Made by a program: the position numbers and the translations under genes
Shown here: positions 50,521 through 59,571 of the stretch, piece after piece
Position numbering within the stretch: position 1 is the first letter of the stretch
Layout of the letters: every line of letters begins with the position of its first letter
Source: Hymenobacter siberiensis
Lineage (GTDB): Bacteria; Bacteroidota; Bacteroidia; Cytophagales; Hymenobacteraceae
Direction of reading: 5' to 3'
Assembly: GCF_018967865.2 (NCBI RefSeq)
Contig: NZ_JAHLZY020000001.1
Location: 3,968,001 to 4,032,000 of the forward strand
Length of the DNA: 64,000 nt
Notes under the pieces: model-generated
What the model was told of the DNA's origin: nothing
The model's database searches: none
What the model saw: the letters and a program-made list of their open reading frames with translations, nothing else

Positions 50521-52992
50521 CTAGAACGGCACTACTACCTTGGCGCTCAGGCTGCGGCCGGGGCTGAAAACCCCCAGCCGGCCGGTGGGCGAAGCGCGGT
50601 AGTACTCAAAGTATTTCAGGCGGTTGAGGTGGGCCTGATAGGCCACGTCGAACAGGTTATCGGCCTGCAATACCAGCTGCATGGCTTCGCGGCCGGCTTT
50701 GGTGCGGAAAGTGGTGCCCACACCGGTGCCGCACAGCACGTAGCCGGGGGTGCGGGTTTCGGCCCCGTCCACGGCGTAGAAGCGATTTTGGGCGGCGGTG
50801 ACATCCACCGTGAAGCGGAAGTAGCTGTTGGTGAGGCGGCGGCCGGCGCGTTCGGGTGCCACCAAGCGCAGCTCAGAACGCGAGGTGGGGGCCGGAATCA
50901 GGGGCAGGTAGCGGCCGGCATCGCCCACCCGCTCGCGCAGGGCCGCATTTTCGTTGAGGCCGATGACCAGGGCCGCCCCGGTGCGCAGGCTGGCCCAGGG
51001 CAGGGCCGTGGGGTGGAAATTGAGCGCTATTTCGCCGCCGTAGAGGCTGGCCGCCGCCTGCTGAAACTGGTAGGTGGAGTTGCCCACCGCGTCGCGCAGG
51101 GGCTGGCCTTGCGCATCGTACTGCCGGGCCTGGTAAATGAAGTTATCGACGTGGTTGTAAAAAACCTCCGCGCTTCCCTCAAAGCCGGGCGTTTTGTAGA
51201 GGATGCCCAGGTCTTCCTGCACGTTGAATTCGGGGGTGAAGTCGCGGTTGCCCAGGTACACGATGTGCGCGCCGGGGTCGAGGCCATTGGAGCCGATTTC
51301 GGGCACGTTCGGGGCGCGGTAGCCCCGCGCCACGTTGGCCCGCAGCACCAGGCGCTCGCCTAGCGCGTAGCTGCCGCCCAGGCTGGCCGACAGCCCGGTG
51401 TAGGTACGGCCAAAGCCGGGATACTGCAGGTCAGCGCCGGCCGTGGCCGGGTCGGCCACGGCATCGAAGCCCGTGGCGGGGTTGGGGGCCACATAAAAGT
51501 CGTCCCAGCGCACCCGGCGCACGTCATAGCGCAGGCCGCCGGTCAGCTCCAGGCCGCCAAACGTTTTTTTCAGCACTCCGAAGCCGCCGAGGTCGAACAG
51601 CTGGTAGGGCGGAATGGCGAAATCGGTGGCGTTCAGGTGCTGGTTGGCCTGGCTCATGCCGTTGGCGCCCACCGTCAGTTCGTAGCCGCGCACGGCGGCC
51701 AGCAGGTAGCGGGCCTGGTAGTTCACGGTGGTGAGCTGCAGGTCGAGGCCCGGCTGGCTGGTGGCGGTGGGGTGGTTGAATTCCTGGCGGTGGTTTTGCT
51801 GCACGCCCAGCAGCAGGCGCAGCTCGCCGGCCCCCAGCTTCACCTCGCTGGTGGCAAAGGCCCGGTAGTGGCGGATGCGCTGGCGCAGGTCGGCAATGCG
51901 GTAGCTTATCAGCTCGTCGTCGCTCACCAGCGGGCGGTTCCCGATATCATCCCTATTGGCCTCAAACACCTGCCGCGTAAAGCGGCGGCTGAGCGAGTCG
52001 CGACTGCCGTCGGGAATTTCCTGGCGGTCGTCGTAGCTGGTCAGCCAGAGGTGCACCCCGCCCCAGGCCCTGGCCAGGCCCACCATGCCGGTGAGCTGGG
52101 TTTCGGCAAAGCCGGTGTTGTACACGCGGCCGTCCACCGGGTTTTGGTAGTCGCGGGCCAGGCGGTGGCTGCCGCGCAGGCTGGCCTGAAACCCGTTTTT
52201 TTGGTAGTTGAAGGCCAGCGAGTTGCCAATCAAGCCGTTCACGCTCTGGTATTCGGTCAGCGCCTCGCCGTGCAGCTGGCCGGCGGGGCCGGCGGGCAGG
52301 GCCGGCAGCAAGTTCACCACCCCGGCCACGGCATCGGAGCCGTAGAGCAGGCTGGCGGGGCCCTTCACCACCTCAATGCGGTCCACGCCGTAGCCATCCA
52401 CTTCAATGCCGTGCTCATCGCCCCACTGCTGCCCCTCCTGGCGCAGGCCGTTGAACATGGTGAGCACCCGGTTGTAGCCCAGCCCTCGGATAAACGGCTT
52501 GCTGACGTTGGGGCCGGTGGTGACGGCGCTGAGGCCCGGAATGCCCCGCACGGCCGCATCAATGGCATTGGCATTGGCATTGAGGCGGATTTCCCGGCCC
52601 GACAGGGCCGCGATGGGCACTGGCGAACGGCGGATTTCGGTACCCCGGCTCACGCCCGTCACCACCACTTCGCTCAGGGTTTTGCCCTCGGCAGTCAGGC
52701 GAATGGTCAGGGGCTTATCGGTGGGCACCGTTGCCGAGGGCGTAGCGGTGGCATAGCCCACGGCGCTCACTTGCAGCTGGTGGGAGCCGGCGGGCAGGTT
52801 GGGCAGGGCAAAGCGGCCGTTTTCGTCGGCCGTCGCGCCCCGGCTCAGCACCGGCACCGCCACGCTGGCGAAGGGCAGCGGCCGGCCGGCCGCGTCCAGC
52901 ACCTGCCCGCTCAGGCTTTGGGCCCGCAGGGCAAATGGGCATACAAACAGCAGAACAAACAGATACAAGCACTTAACAGACATGGCAGGCAT
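50521..52992 (-). CDS. TonB-dependent outer-membrane receptor
   Basis: An 823-residue receptor. A signal peptide ends near FALRAQ. A carboxypeptidase-regulatory-like domain follows (SLSGQVLDAAGRPLPFASV, about 26-105), then a plug domain (VVVTGVSRGTEIRRSPVP, RGLGYNRVLTMFNGLRQEGQ, VEVVKGPASLLYGSDAVAGV-like segment near 230), and the beta-barrel, which closes with a terminal aromatic strand (SLSAKVVVPF). The plug is of the siderophore or metal type rather than SusC. No SusD partner is present. An ATG 9 bases downstream is possible. The substrate, perhaps iron or another metal complex, is not defined by sequence. Confidence 0.92.
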   Translation of the reverse strand: MPAMSVKCLYLFVLLFVCPFALRAQSLSGQVLDAAGRPLPFASVAVPVLSRGATADENGRFALPNLPAGSHQLQVSAVGYATATPSATVPTDKPLTIRLTAEGKTLSEVVVTGVSRGTEIRRSPVPIAALSGREIRLNANANAIDAAVRGIPGLSAVTTGPNVSKPFIRGLGYNRVLTMFNGLRQEGQQWGDEHGIEVDGYGVDRIEVVKGPASLLYGSDAVAGVVNLLPALPAGPAGQLHGEALTEYQSVNGLIGNSLAFNYQKNGFQASLRGSHRLARDYQNPVDGRVYNTGFAETQLTGMVGLARAWGGVHLWLTSYDDRQEIPDGSRDSLSRRFTRQVFEANRDDIGNRPLVSDDELISYRIADLRQRIRHYRAFATSEVKLGAGELRLLLGVQQNHRQEFNHPTATSQPGLDLQLTTVNYQARYLLAAVRGYELTVGANGMSQANQHLNATDFAIPPYQLFDLGGFGVLKKTFGGLELTGGLRYDVRRVRWDDFYVAPNPATGFDAVADPATAGADLQYPGFGRTYTGLSASLGGSYALGERLVLRANVARGYRAPNVPEIGSNGLDPGAHIVYLGNRDFTPEFNVQEDLGILYKTPGFEGSAEVFYNHVDNFIYQARQYDAQGQPLRDAVGNSTYQFQQAAASLYGGEIALNFHPTALPWASLRTGAALVIGLNENAALRERVGDAGRYLPLIPAPTSRSELRLVAPERAGRRLTNSYFRFTVDVTAAQNRFYAVDGAETRTPGYVLCGTGVGTTFRTKAGREAMQLVLQADNLFDVAYQAHLNRLKYFEYYRASPTGRLGVFSPGRSLSAKVVVPF

Positions 52993-53042
52993 GGCTTGGC
53001 GTAAAAAACCAAGGAGTGCCCCTGCCCTACTAACAAGCCGAA

Positions 53043-53050
53043 CAAAAGTA
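53043..53050 (-). promoter_or_regulatory. Candidate -7 promoter element (TAnnTTTG) for the TonB receptor
   Basis: On the minus strand TACTTTTG matches the Bacteroidota -7 consensus exactly, 50 bases before the receptor start. A weak TTAG element sits about 20 bases upstream of it. Confidence 0.5.
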
Positions 53051-53532
53051 CGTACATTTTTTAGGTTAGTCTAAAAATTAATTTAGCATGTACTAAAAAT
53101 TATATCTAATGGCGTTGATAAAAGACCTCATAATATTGTTATACAGAATATTACGCAAATCAAACAATACTGAACACGTAACCCTTTGCATCTCGTCGTT
53201 GCTGCTGATGTTTGGGTACTTGTGCAAATGCGCAACCCTTGTTTTTTCTTAGCCCGAAGGCAGCATGGCGGGACAATTGGAGCCCTGGCGCACCCGAATC
53301 AGTTGAGGCACCTGCCCTGTGGGCCTCCCGATGGGTTCTGCTTTTATGACTGTGCCCTCCCCTTAACACCAGAAATCGGTTTCCGCACCCTAATCCACTT
53401 ATAATAAGCCGATAAATGGCGCGAATCAGCCCAGACTCACGCCAACAAGCCATCGCATATTATCGAAATGCTGCAAAAACGGAGCGTTGCCGGCTTCGAC
53501 GGTTCATACAACTTTAGTACCCGAAATTCCGT

Positions 53533-53631
53533 TTCGAAGACACAGCAACTCTGGCCGCCGACCTTAACTCGAACAACCCCAGCCTGATGACCCAGGCCCG
53601 TAGGGTGCAACGGCTGCAAGCCACCACCTAG
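53533..53631 (+). pseudogene. Fragment of a tiny coiled-coil lipoprotein gene
   Basis: The frame reads AADLNSNNPSLMTQARRVQR followed by LQATT and a stop. This is clearly related to AADLNSANPAVAEQARKVQE in the intact lipoprotein at 60793 and to DDLKSTNPAVVLQAQKV in the broken copy at 59150. No signal peptide or lipobox is found upstream in this frame, and the coiled-coil tail is missing, so it is a remnant. Confidence 0.65.
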
Positions 53632-53870
53632 GCCGGGCCGGCTACTCTGCGGGCCCTGCAGCAACCGCTCGGCCGGAACAGGCAGGCCCTGCCCGGCACA
53701 AAGCCGCCGGCCGCGGCCACGCCTTCAGTAGCCGGAAAGCTCCGGGCCGGCGCTTTACTGTCCGGCGGGCGGGCGGGCTGTTAACTTGCCAGCCGGGCAA
53801 ACCTGCTGCCACTGGCAGCGCACGGGCAGGCGGCCGGTGGGCGGCACCCCCCACTTACTTTTTTTTCTTG

Positions 53871-55112
53871 ATGAGCTTATTTACTTTTTCCGCCTCGCTA
53901 CTAACGCTAGCAGCGTTATTTTCCTATCTGAATGCCCGGTTTATGCGCCGTCCGGCGGGCATTATGTTTTTGCTGCTGGGCGTGGCCGTGGCGCTGGGCG
54001 TGCTGGCCTGGGGCCACATTGTGCCGAGCTTCACCGTTGCCGTGCGCGGGGCGCTGCTACGGTTCGATTTCACGGAGTTTCTCATGGGCTCGGTGCTAAG
54101 CTTTCTGCTCTTTGCCGGTTCGCTGCACGTGCGGGTAAATGCCCTGAAAGCGGTGTGGCGCAGCATTGCGGCCTACTCCACGCTGGGAGTGCTGCTGGCT
54201 ACCGGGCTGGTAGGCCTGGGCACCTATGCCCTGCTGAACCTGGCTGGCGTGGAGCTGCCGCTGCTGCCCTGCCTGCTGTTTGGGGCGCTCATTGCCCCCA
54301 CCGACCCCATTGCCGTGCTGGGCATTCTGAAAACCACCGACCTCGATAAGAACATTGAAACCAACCTGGCCGGCGAGTCGCTCTTCAACGACGGCTTCGG
54401 GGTAGTGGTGTTTGTGACCTTGCTGGAGCTGGCCACGCCCGGCGACACGCCCAGCGCCGGCTCGGCGGCCCTGCTGCTGCTGCGCGAGGCCGGCGGCGGC
54501 TTGCTGGCCGGGGGGGTGCTGGCCTATGTGGGCTACCGCCTCATCAAAACCGTGGACCACTTCCAGACCGAAGTCATGCTGACCCTGGCCCTGGTAATGG
54601 GCGGCTACGCGCTGTGCCACGCGCTGGGCGTGTCGGGGCCGCTGGCCATGGTGGTGGCGGGCCTGGCCATTGGCAACGTGAGCCGCAGCGGGGCGGTGTC
54701 GGACACCACGCGCGACTACCTGGAAAAGTTCTGGGAGGCGCTCGACGAGGTGCTCAACGCCGTGCTCTTCGTGCTCATGGGCCTGGAGCTGGTCGTGATT
54801 GGGGTCAGCCCGTTTTACCTGGGGCTGGGCGTGGCGGCGGCCGTGCTGGCCCTGCTGGTGCGCTACGTGGTGCTCACGCTTACCACGGGGCTGTTGGGCC
54901 TGTCGCGGCAGCTGCCGCCGCGCACGCTGGCCATTCTGAGCTGGGGCGGACTGCGCGGGGGCATTTCGCTGGCCCTGGCCCTGGGCCTGCCCACGGGCAT
55001 GCACCCCGAAGTATTTGTGCCCATGACGTTTGCCGTGGTGCTGTTTTCGGCCGTTGTGCAGGGGCTTACGTTAAAGAGGCTATTAGGCTGGCTCACCAGC
55101 CGCCCAGCTTAA
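53871..55112 (+). CDS. CPA1-family Na+/H+ antiporter
   Basis: A 413-residue protein with about 12 membrane helices. GALIAPTDPIAVLGIL contains the TDP of the ion site, NLAGESLFNDGFGVVVFVTL contains the E-x-x-x-ND motif of the CPA1 transport core, and LSWGGLRGGISLALALGLP is the conserved arginine-bearing block near the C-terminus. It exchanges Na+ (or K+) for protons at the inner membrane. The ATG at 53871 is preferred to the TTG just before it. There is no cytosolic regulatory tail. Confidence 0.93.
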   Translation: MSLFTFSASLLTLAALFSYLNARFMRRPAGIMFLLLGVAVALGVLAWGHIVPSFTVAVRGALLRFDFTEFLMGSVLSFLLFAGSLHVRVNALKAVWRSIAAYSTLGVLLATGLVGLGTYALLNLAGVELPLLPCLLFGALIAPTDPIAVLGILKTTDLDKNIETNLAGESLFNDGFGVVVFVTLLELATPGDTPSAGSAALLLLREAGGGLLAGGVLAYVGYRLIKTVDHFQTEVMLTLALVMGGYALCHALGVSGPLAMVVAGLAIGNVSRSGAVSDTTRDYLEKFWEALDEVLNAVLFVLMGLELVVIGVSPFYLGLGVAAAVLALLVRYVVLTLTTGLLGLSRQLPPRTLAILSWGGLRGGISLALALGLPTGMHPEVFVPMTFAVVLFSAVVQGLTLKRLLGWLTSRPA

Positions 55113-55152
55113 CCGGGCCACCGGGCCCGCGTTTGTTTTTGTCCCCTTTATA

Positions 55153-55719
55153 ATGCTCCCCACCCAAAATTATTTTGCCAACGCCGTTGGCTCGGTCGAT
55201 TTCTCCCCTGAAGACGGCTACGTGCACCTGCACTGGTCGGGCACGTCCATGACGAGCCTCGAGTTTCGGGCCCTTTACACGCATGCCCACAACCTGCTGC
55301 GCCGCTACCCGCTGCGCGGCCTCCTGGCCGACCACCGCGCCATGCCCGCCGCCCCCGACCCCGCCGACCGCGACTGGCTGCTGAATACCTGGCTGCCGGC
55401 CGTGCTGGAAGACACCGCCCTTGAGCGCTACGCCGTGGTGCCCACCCTCACGCCCGAAACCCGCCTGCACACGCCCACCATGGCCGCGCAGATGCGCCGG
55501 GCAGTCACCACGGCCTTTTTTGAGGAGATTCCGCCCGCCACAGAATGGCTGCGAGCGGATAAGGCCGTTTACAGCGGTTTCCAAATCACTGTACATGATA
55601 TCCGCAATGGTCAAACCAGTTCTTGGCATCCTGTTCGGTTATCCAGTCGGCGGCGGTCCGGATGGCTTCCTCCAGCAAGTCGCGGGTGCGGGCTTTCGCG
55701 GTGCGCAACCAGGTCTTGA
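55153..55719 (+). CDS. STAS/SpoIIAA-like protein, C-terminus extended by an IS insertion
   Basis: Read as it stands the frame is 188 residues, but only the first 139 are native (through ...WLRADKAV). The IS630 element is inserted in a TA that belongs to the stop: joining the flanks at a single TA gives GTT TAG, so the original gene ended right after Val139. The last 49 codons are antisense IS sequence. The native part (FANAVGSVDFSPEDGYVHLH, LRRYPLRGLLADHRAM, TWLPAVLEDTALERYAVVPT) resembles the STAS/SpoIIAA-like proteins frequent in Hymenobacter, which are small cytoplasmic regulators of unknown partner. It may still be functional with a junk tail. Confidence 0.8.
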   Translation: MLPTQNYFANAVGSVDFSPEDGYVHLHWSGTSMTSLEFRALYTHAHNLLRRYPLRGLLADHRAMPAAPDPADRDWLLNTWLPAVLEDTALERYAVVPTLTPETRLHTPTMAAQMRRAVTTAFFEEIPPATEWLRADKAVYSGFQITVHDIRNGQTSSWHPVRLSSRRRSGWLPPASRGCGLSRCATRS

Positions 55720-56580
55720 GTTTGCTAAAAGCGAGTTCAATGGGATTGAAATCCGGCGAATAGGGCGGCAGGTAGCGCAGCCGAGCCCCGTACTTTTTCA
55801 CGATTTCGTCCAAGCCTTCCACCTTGTGTACCGACAGATTATCGAGCACTACTACGTCGCCCGGCCGCAGGTTGGGGCCGAGCACCTGGTCGAGGTAGGC
55901 GGCAAACACGTCGCCATTAACGGCCCCGTTAACGCTCAACAAGGCTCCGAGCCCGTCCGGGGTCAGGGCGGCGATGAGCGTCACGTTCGGGCCGCCGTGC
56001 AACGGCACGGCCTGGTCCAGGCGCTGGCCGGCCGGGGCCCGGCCGTAACGGCGGCAGTAGGTGAGGTTGGTGCTCGTCTCGTCCACGAACACGAAACGGC
56101 GCACATCTTCTTCCTGAATGGCTTCCAAAAATAAGCGGCGCATGGCTACGACGCGTTCGGTGTCACGCTCGGCGGCGTGGACGCTTTTTTTTTGCGCCCC
56201 CATCCCAGGCGCTCCACCGCCCGCCACGTACTCGTGCGGCTCAGGGCCGGACCGTCGGCGGCGAGCAGGGCCGTGGCCAGTTCGGCCAGGGTCGCGTCGG
56301 GCTGCGCCACCAGACAGGCCCGCAATAGGTCCTGGCCAGCCGGGTCCAGGCGCGGCAGTGGGCCGCCGTTCGCGGGCAGGGCCGCCAGCGAACCGCTCGT
56401 GCGCTGCCGGCGCAAAAGCTTGTCCACGAAGGAGATGGAGACGCTAAATTGCGCCGCCACCTGATAAATCCGGGCCTGCGGTGCGGCACATGCCGCCGCT
56501 ACCCGTTCCCGCAAATCAATCGAATATGCTTTCATAACGCAAGGTGCATCAGATTCTGTACACTAAATTGGAAACCGCTC
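55572..56580 (-). mobile_element. IS630-family insertion sequence
   Basis: A 1009-bp element bounded by TA on both sides (55570-55571 and 56581-56582), the target duplication expected for IS630. The ends CAGCGGTTTCCAAATCACTG and, on the other strand, GAGCGGTTTCCAATTTAGTG are imperfect terminal inverted repeats. It encodes a two-frame transposase. Ends, target site and coding sequence all look complete, so it may be active. Confidence 0.9.
55586..56535 (-). CDS. IS630 transposase, two frames joined by programmed frameshift
   Basis: The first frame (56146-56535, 129 residues) holds the helix-turn-helix part (YSIDLRERVAAACAAPQARI, FSVSISFVDKLLRRQRTSGS). The second (55586-56227) holds the DDE catalytic domain, with Asp in VFVDETSTN, Asp in VVLDNLSVHK and Glu in NPIELAFSKLK. 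The frames overlap, and a run of nine A on the minus strand (56185-56193, coding GRKKK) is a natural slippery site. Joined there, the protein reads RLGWGRKKKSVHAAERDTER, like one-frame IS630 relatives. The predicted product is about 310 residues. Confidence 0.9.
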
Positions 56581-56658
56581 TAGGCACCCGATGAGCATGT
56601 TGTTCCCGTTGATTTTCCTAGATTTTAACGAGCCCCACTCCCTCAACCAGTTGCATCT

Positions 56659-57561
56659 ATGCTAGCGGAATTTACCACTGTATTCCATACTTACTGGACG
56701 CAGTTTCTGTTTGTGCTGCCGCGCCTGGTGATGGCGGCGGTGCTGCTGGCCGTGACGTGGCTGGCTTCGAGCCGGCTGCGCAGCTTCCTTACGGCCAGGC
56801 TCGCGGCTCATTCGGCCGACCCACTGCTCACCAACTTCCTCACCCAAGTGGGGCGCTGGCTGCTGGTGCTGAGCGGGCTACTGCTGGCCCTGCAAATCAT
56901 CGGGTTTTCGGGCGTGGTGGGCGGGCTGCTGGGCGGGCTGGGCTTGTCGGCATTCCTGGTTGGCTTCGCTTTTAAGGACATTGCGGAGAACTTCCTAGCC
57001 GGCGTCATTCTGGCGTTCAACCGGCCCTTCAACGTCAACGACAGCATTCAGGTGAAGGACCACATGGGCCGGGTGATGGAGCTGAACCTGCGCACGACGC
57101 GCATCAAAACCTACGACGGCAAGGATATTTACGTGCCCAATTCGGTGCTGCTGAAAGAATCGGTCACGAACTTCACCCGCGACGGTTTCATTCGGCAGAA
57201 CTTCCTGGTCGGCATCGACTACGATGCCGACGTGCCCACCGTGATAGAAGCCATCAGCGGCCAGCTGCGGCAGGAGGACGAAGTGCTTCAGACGATTCCG
57301 CATGAGCCCTTTATTATCGTGCACGAGCTGGCTACCAGCACCGTAAACCTGAAAGTGTTTTTCTGGACGGAATCGGAAGAATACCGACGCGGCGTGCTGG
57401 AGCTGCGCTCGCGCGTGATGAACCGCGTGAAAACCGTACTCATGGCCGCCGACAATGTGTCGCTGCCCGCCGACATTGTGGAGATGCAATTCCCCAAAAA
57501 CCTGCCCGAGCTACGCGTACGGATAATAGACCAGGCCCCGGCCGGCCCGCCCGCTGCTTAA
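56659..57561 (+). CDS. MscS-family mechanosensitive channel (first of three)
   Basis: A 300-residue protein. Three hydrophobic helices are followed by the MscS pore helix and beta domain: GGLGLSAFLVGFAFKDIAEN, FLAGVILAFNRPFNVNDSI and YVPNSVLLKESVTNFTRDG. The C-terminal alpha/beta domain (about 175-285) is complete. It should open under membrane tension and release solutes on osmotic downshift. It lies 80 bases after the IS element and 45 before the DUF389 gene (measured to the preferred start), likely in one transcript with the latter. Confidence 0.93.
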   Translation: MLAEFTTVFHTYWTQFLFVLPRLVMAAVLLAVTWLASSRLRSFLTARLAAHSADPLLTNFLTQVGRWLLVLSGLLLALQIIGFSGVVGGLLGGLGLSAFLVGFAFKDIAENFLAGVILAFNRPFNVNDSIQVKDHMGRVMELNLRTTRIKTYDGKDIYVPNSVLLKESVTNFTRDGFIRQNFLVGIDYDADVPTVIEAISGQLRQEDEVLQTIPHEPFIIVHELATSTVNLKVFFWTESEEYRRGVLELRSRVMNRVKTVLMAADNVSLPADIVEMQFPKNLPELRVRIIDQAPAGPPAA

Positions 57562-57606
57562 ATATGCCCCTACCCTCCGGTGCGGCTCCCGCGCCTATCT
57601 TGCCGC

Positions 57607-59019
57607 ATGTTTGACGTCCTGCTTCGCTTTCTGCATATTCGCTTTCTGCTCACCGATGACATGGCCGAGCCGACCGAGATTCAGGCGGACGTAGAGGCCG
57701 GAATTGCGTTTCGGGGCACCAATCTGTGGGTCTTGATTTTCGCCATTCTGGTGGCATCGGTGGGGCTGAACGTGAATTCGACAGCCGTTATCATCGGGGC
57801 CATGCTGATTTCGCCGCTGATGGGCCCCATCGTGGGCATCGGCTACGGGGCGGCCACGCTGGAGCTGAACCTGATTCAGCGCGGGCTCAAAAGCCTGTTC
57901 ACGGCCTCGACGTTCAGCCTGCTGGTTTCGGCCCTGTATTTCCGCCTCACGCCCCTCACCGATGCCGGCTCCGAGCTACTGTCGCGCACCGTGCCCACCA
58001 CCTGGGACGTGCTCATTGCCCTGTTTGGCGGGGCGGCCGGAGCCGTGGCCCTCACCCGCAAGGGCCACACCAACGCCATCCCCGGGGTGGCCATTGCCAC
58101 GGCCCTGATGCCGCCGCTGTGCACGGCCGGCTACGGGCTGGCCACGGCGCACTGGTCGTTTCTGTTTGGAGCGCTGTATTTATTTTCCATCAACTGCGTG
58201 TTCATTGCCCTGGCCACGTTTCTGGTGTGCCGGGTGCTGCCGCTGCCCAAGCACACCTTCGTGAGCGTGAAGCGGGCGCGGCGGGTGCAGCTGGGCATTT
58301 GGGCGGTGGCGCTGCTCACGGCCGCGCCCAGCGTGTACCTGGCCGTGGGCATCGTGCGCGACGGCACCTTTACGCACAACGCCCAGCGCTTCGTAGACGA
58401 GCAGCTGAACCTGCCCGGCACCTACGTCGTCACCAGCCGCATCAAGCCCCGGGCGCACACCATCAACGTGCTGCTGGCCGGCCAGCGGCTCACGGCGGCG
58501 CAGCTGCAAAAGGCCCGCACGCAACTCAATAGCTACCGCCTGGCCGGTGCTGGCCTCACCGTGCGCCAGGGCTTGGCCCGCCTCGACTCGACCGACACGC
58601 AGGCTCTGCGCAGCAGTGTGCTCGAAGACGTGCGCAGCCGCCAGGAGCAAACCCTGGTGGGCTACGAAACCCGTTTGGCCCAGCTCCAAAAGCTGCTATC
58701 CAACCCCGATAGCGCCGCCGTTGGCCTGCCCGGCGCGGTTTCGCTGCTGCGCGAAGTGCAGATAGAGCACCCCGCCGTGCGCCAGTTGGGCCTGAGCCGC
58801 CTGGTGCGCCCCGCCGCCGACTCGCTGCGGGCCGATACCACCGTGCTGGTAGCCGTGCGCACCCGCCGCCCGCTGCCCACCGCCGAGGAGCGCCGCCTGG
58901 CCGCCTGGCTGAGCCTGCGGGCCGGCAACCGCCAGCACGTGCGCCTGCTCGTTGAGCCGCAGAACGCCCCGCCCCCCCGACCGTCCCCAACCCGCCGGAA
59001 ATCGTCGCGCCGCAGGTAG
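57607..59019 (+). CDS. DUF389 membrane protein
   Basis: A 470-residue protein. FRGTNLWVLIFAILVASVGL and NVNSTAVIIGAMLISPLMGP are the conserved DUF389 core, followed by further membrane helices to about residue 245. The C-terminal half (about 250-440) is soluble, with mixed alpha/beta and coiled-coil character (VLEDVRSRQEQTLVGYETRL), and it ends in a basic tail. DUF389 proteins are widespread in bacteria, but their transport role is not established. The ATG at 57607 (MFDVLLRFLHIR) is preferred to the GTG at 57580. Confidence 0.9.
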   Translation: MFDVLLRFLHIRFLLTDDMAEPTEIQADVEAGIAFRGTNLWVLIFAILVASVGLNVNSTAVIIGAMLISPLMGPIVGIGYGAATLELNLIQRGLKSLFTASTFSLLVSALYFRLTPLTDAGSELLSRTVPTTWDVLIALFGGAAGAVALTRKGHTNAIPGVAIATALMPPLCTAGYGLATAHWSFLFGALYLFSINCVFIALATFLVCRVLPLPKHTFVSVKRARRVQLGIWAVALLTAAPSVYLAVGIVRDGTFTHNAQRFVDEQLNLPGTYVVTSRIKPRAHTINVLLAGQRLTAAQLQKARTQLNSYRLAGAGLTVRQGLARLDSTDTQALRSSVLEDVRSRQEQTLVGYETRLAQLQKLLSNPDSAAVGLPGAVSLLREVQIEHPAVRQLGLSRLVRPAADSLRADTTVLVAVRTRRPLPTAEERRLAAWLSLRAGNRQHVRLLVEPQNAPPPRPSPTRRKSSRRR

Positions 59020-59149
59020 GCGCAACGTCGCAAATGGGCCAGGGATGTACCCCTACGGGCGCCGAAACGAACTTGCCGGCCCCAACCGCGTAAAGCTAAA
59101 GAGTCATACAGGCTTCTATTCTCATTCTCAAAAAATAACCCCTCACACT

Positions 59150-59489
59150 ATGAAGCATTTTCCCACAGGCTTCAGCTGCTTATTTGCCCTGGCTTGGCCT
59201 TGCCGGGAGCGGCTATTCGCTGGGCCATTCGGCCAGCGACGACCTCAAATCGACGAATCCCGCCGTGGTCCTGCAGGCCCAAAAGGTGGGTGACCTCCAG
59301 CAGCAGGTAGATGCGCAGGAGAAAGCCTACAGCGACCAGAAAGACGCCGTGAAAGACCGGGAACGAGCCGTCGATAAACAGAAAGAGGAAGCCGATGTCG
59401 ATAAGAAGTGACTCGATGCCCTGAAAAGCCAGCTCGACGGTGCCAAACAGAACCTAAAAGGCGTGAAAACGCAGGCCAAAACCCAGTAG
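59150..59489 (+). pseudogene. Broken tiny coiled-coil lipoprotein gene
   Basis: It opens MKHFPTGFSCLFALAW, shifts frame inside the signal peptide near 59190-59200, and continues LAGSGYSLGHSASDDLKSTN and PAVVLQAQKVGDLQQQV. It then meets an in-frame TGA at 59409-59411. The same frame resumes LDALKSQLDGAKQNLKGVKT and ends at 59489. The intact relative at 60793 aligns with both parts (KLTAIEQQLEGSKQNLEGIK), so one frameshift and one nonsense codon broke a gene of about 110 codons. The lipobox Cys also appears changed (LAGSG). Confidence 0.8.
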
Positions 59490-59571
59490 CGGGCGGGTAT
59501 CGATTGTCGGTTATAGAGTGGCCGGTTGCCAGGAAATAAGCATTCTTGATAATGGATACCCATTGGAGTTG

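Larger units (their letters stand above)
52993..53870. other. Long intergenic region with promoter and gene remnant
   Basis: About 880 bases. The AT-rich start (53040-53160) holds the likely TonB receptor promoter on the minus strand. The rest is mixed in composition and contains the lipoprotein remnant at 53533-53631. The sequence at 53640-53850 is G+C-rich with coding-like texture but no intact frame, consistent with decayed coding sequence. Confidence 0.5.

Noticed and set aside
53186..53404. 72-codon open frame between the TonB receptor and the antiporter
   Set aside because: There is no signal, domain or coding-like codon use, and it lies in a decayed, mixed-composition spacer.
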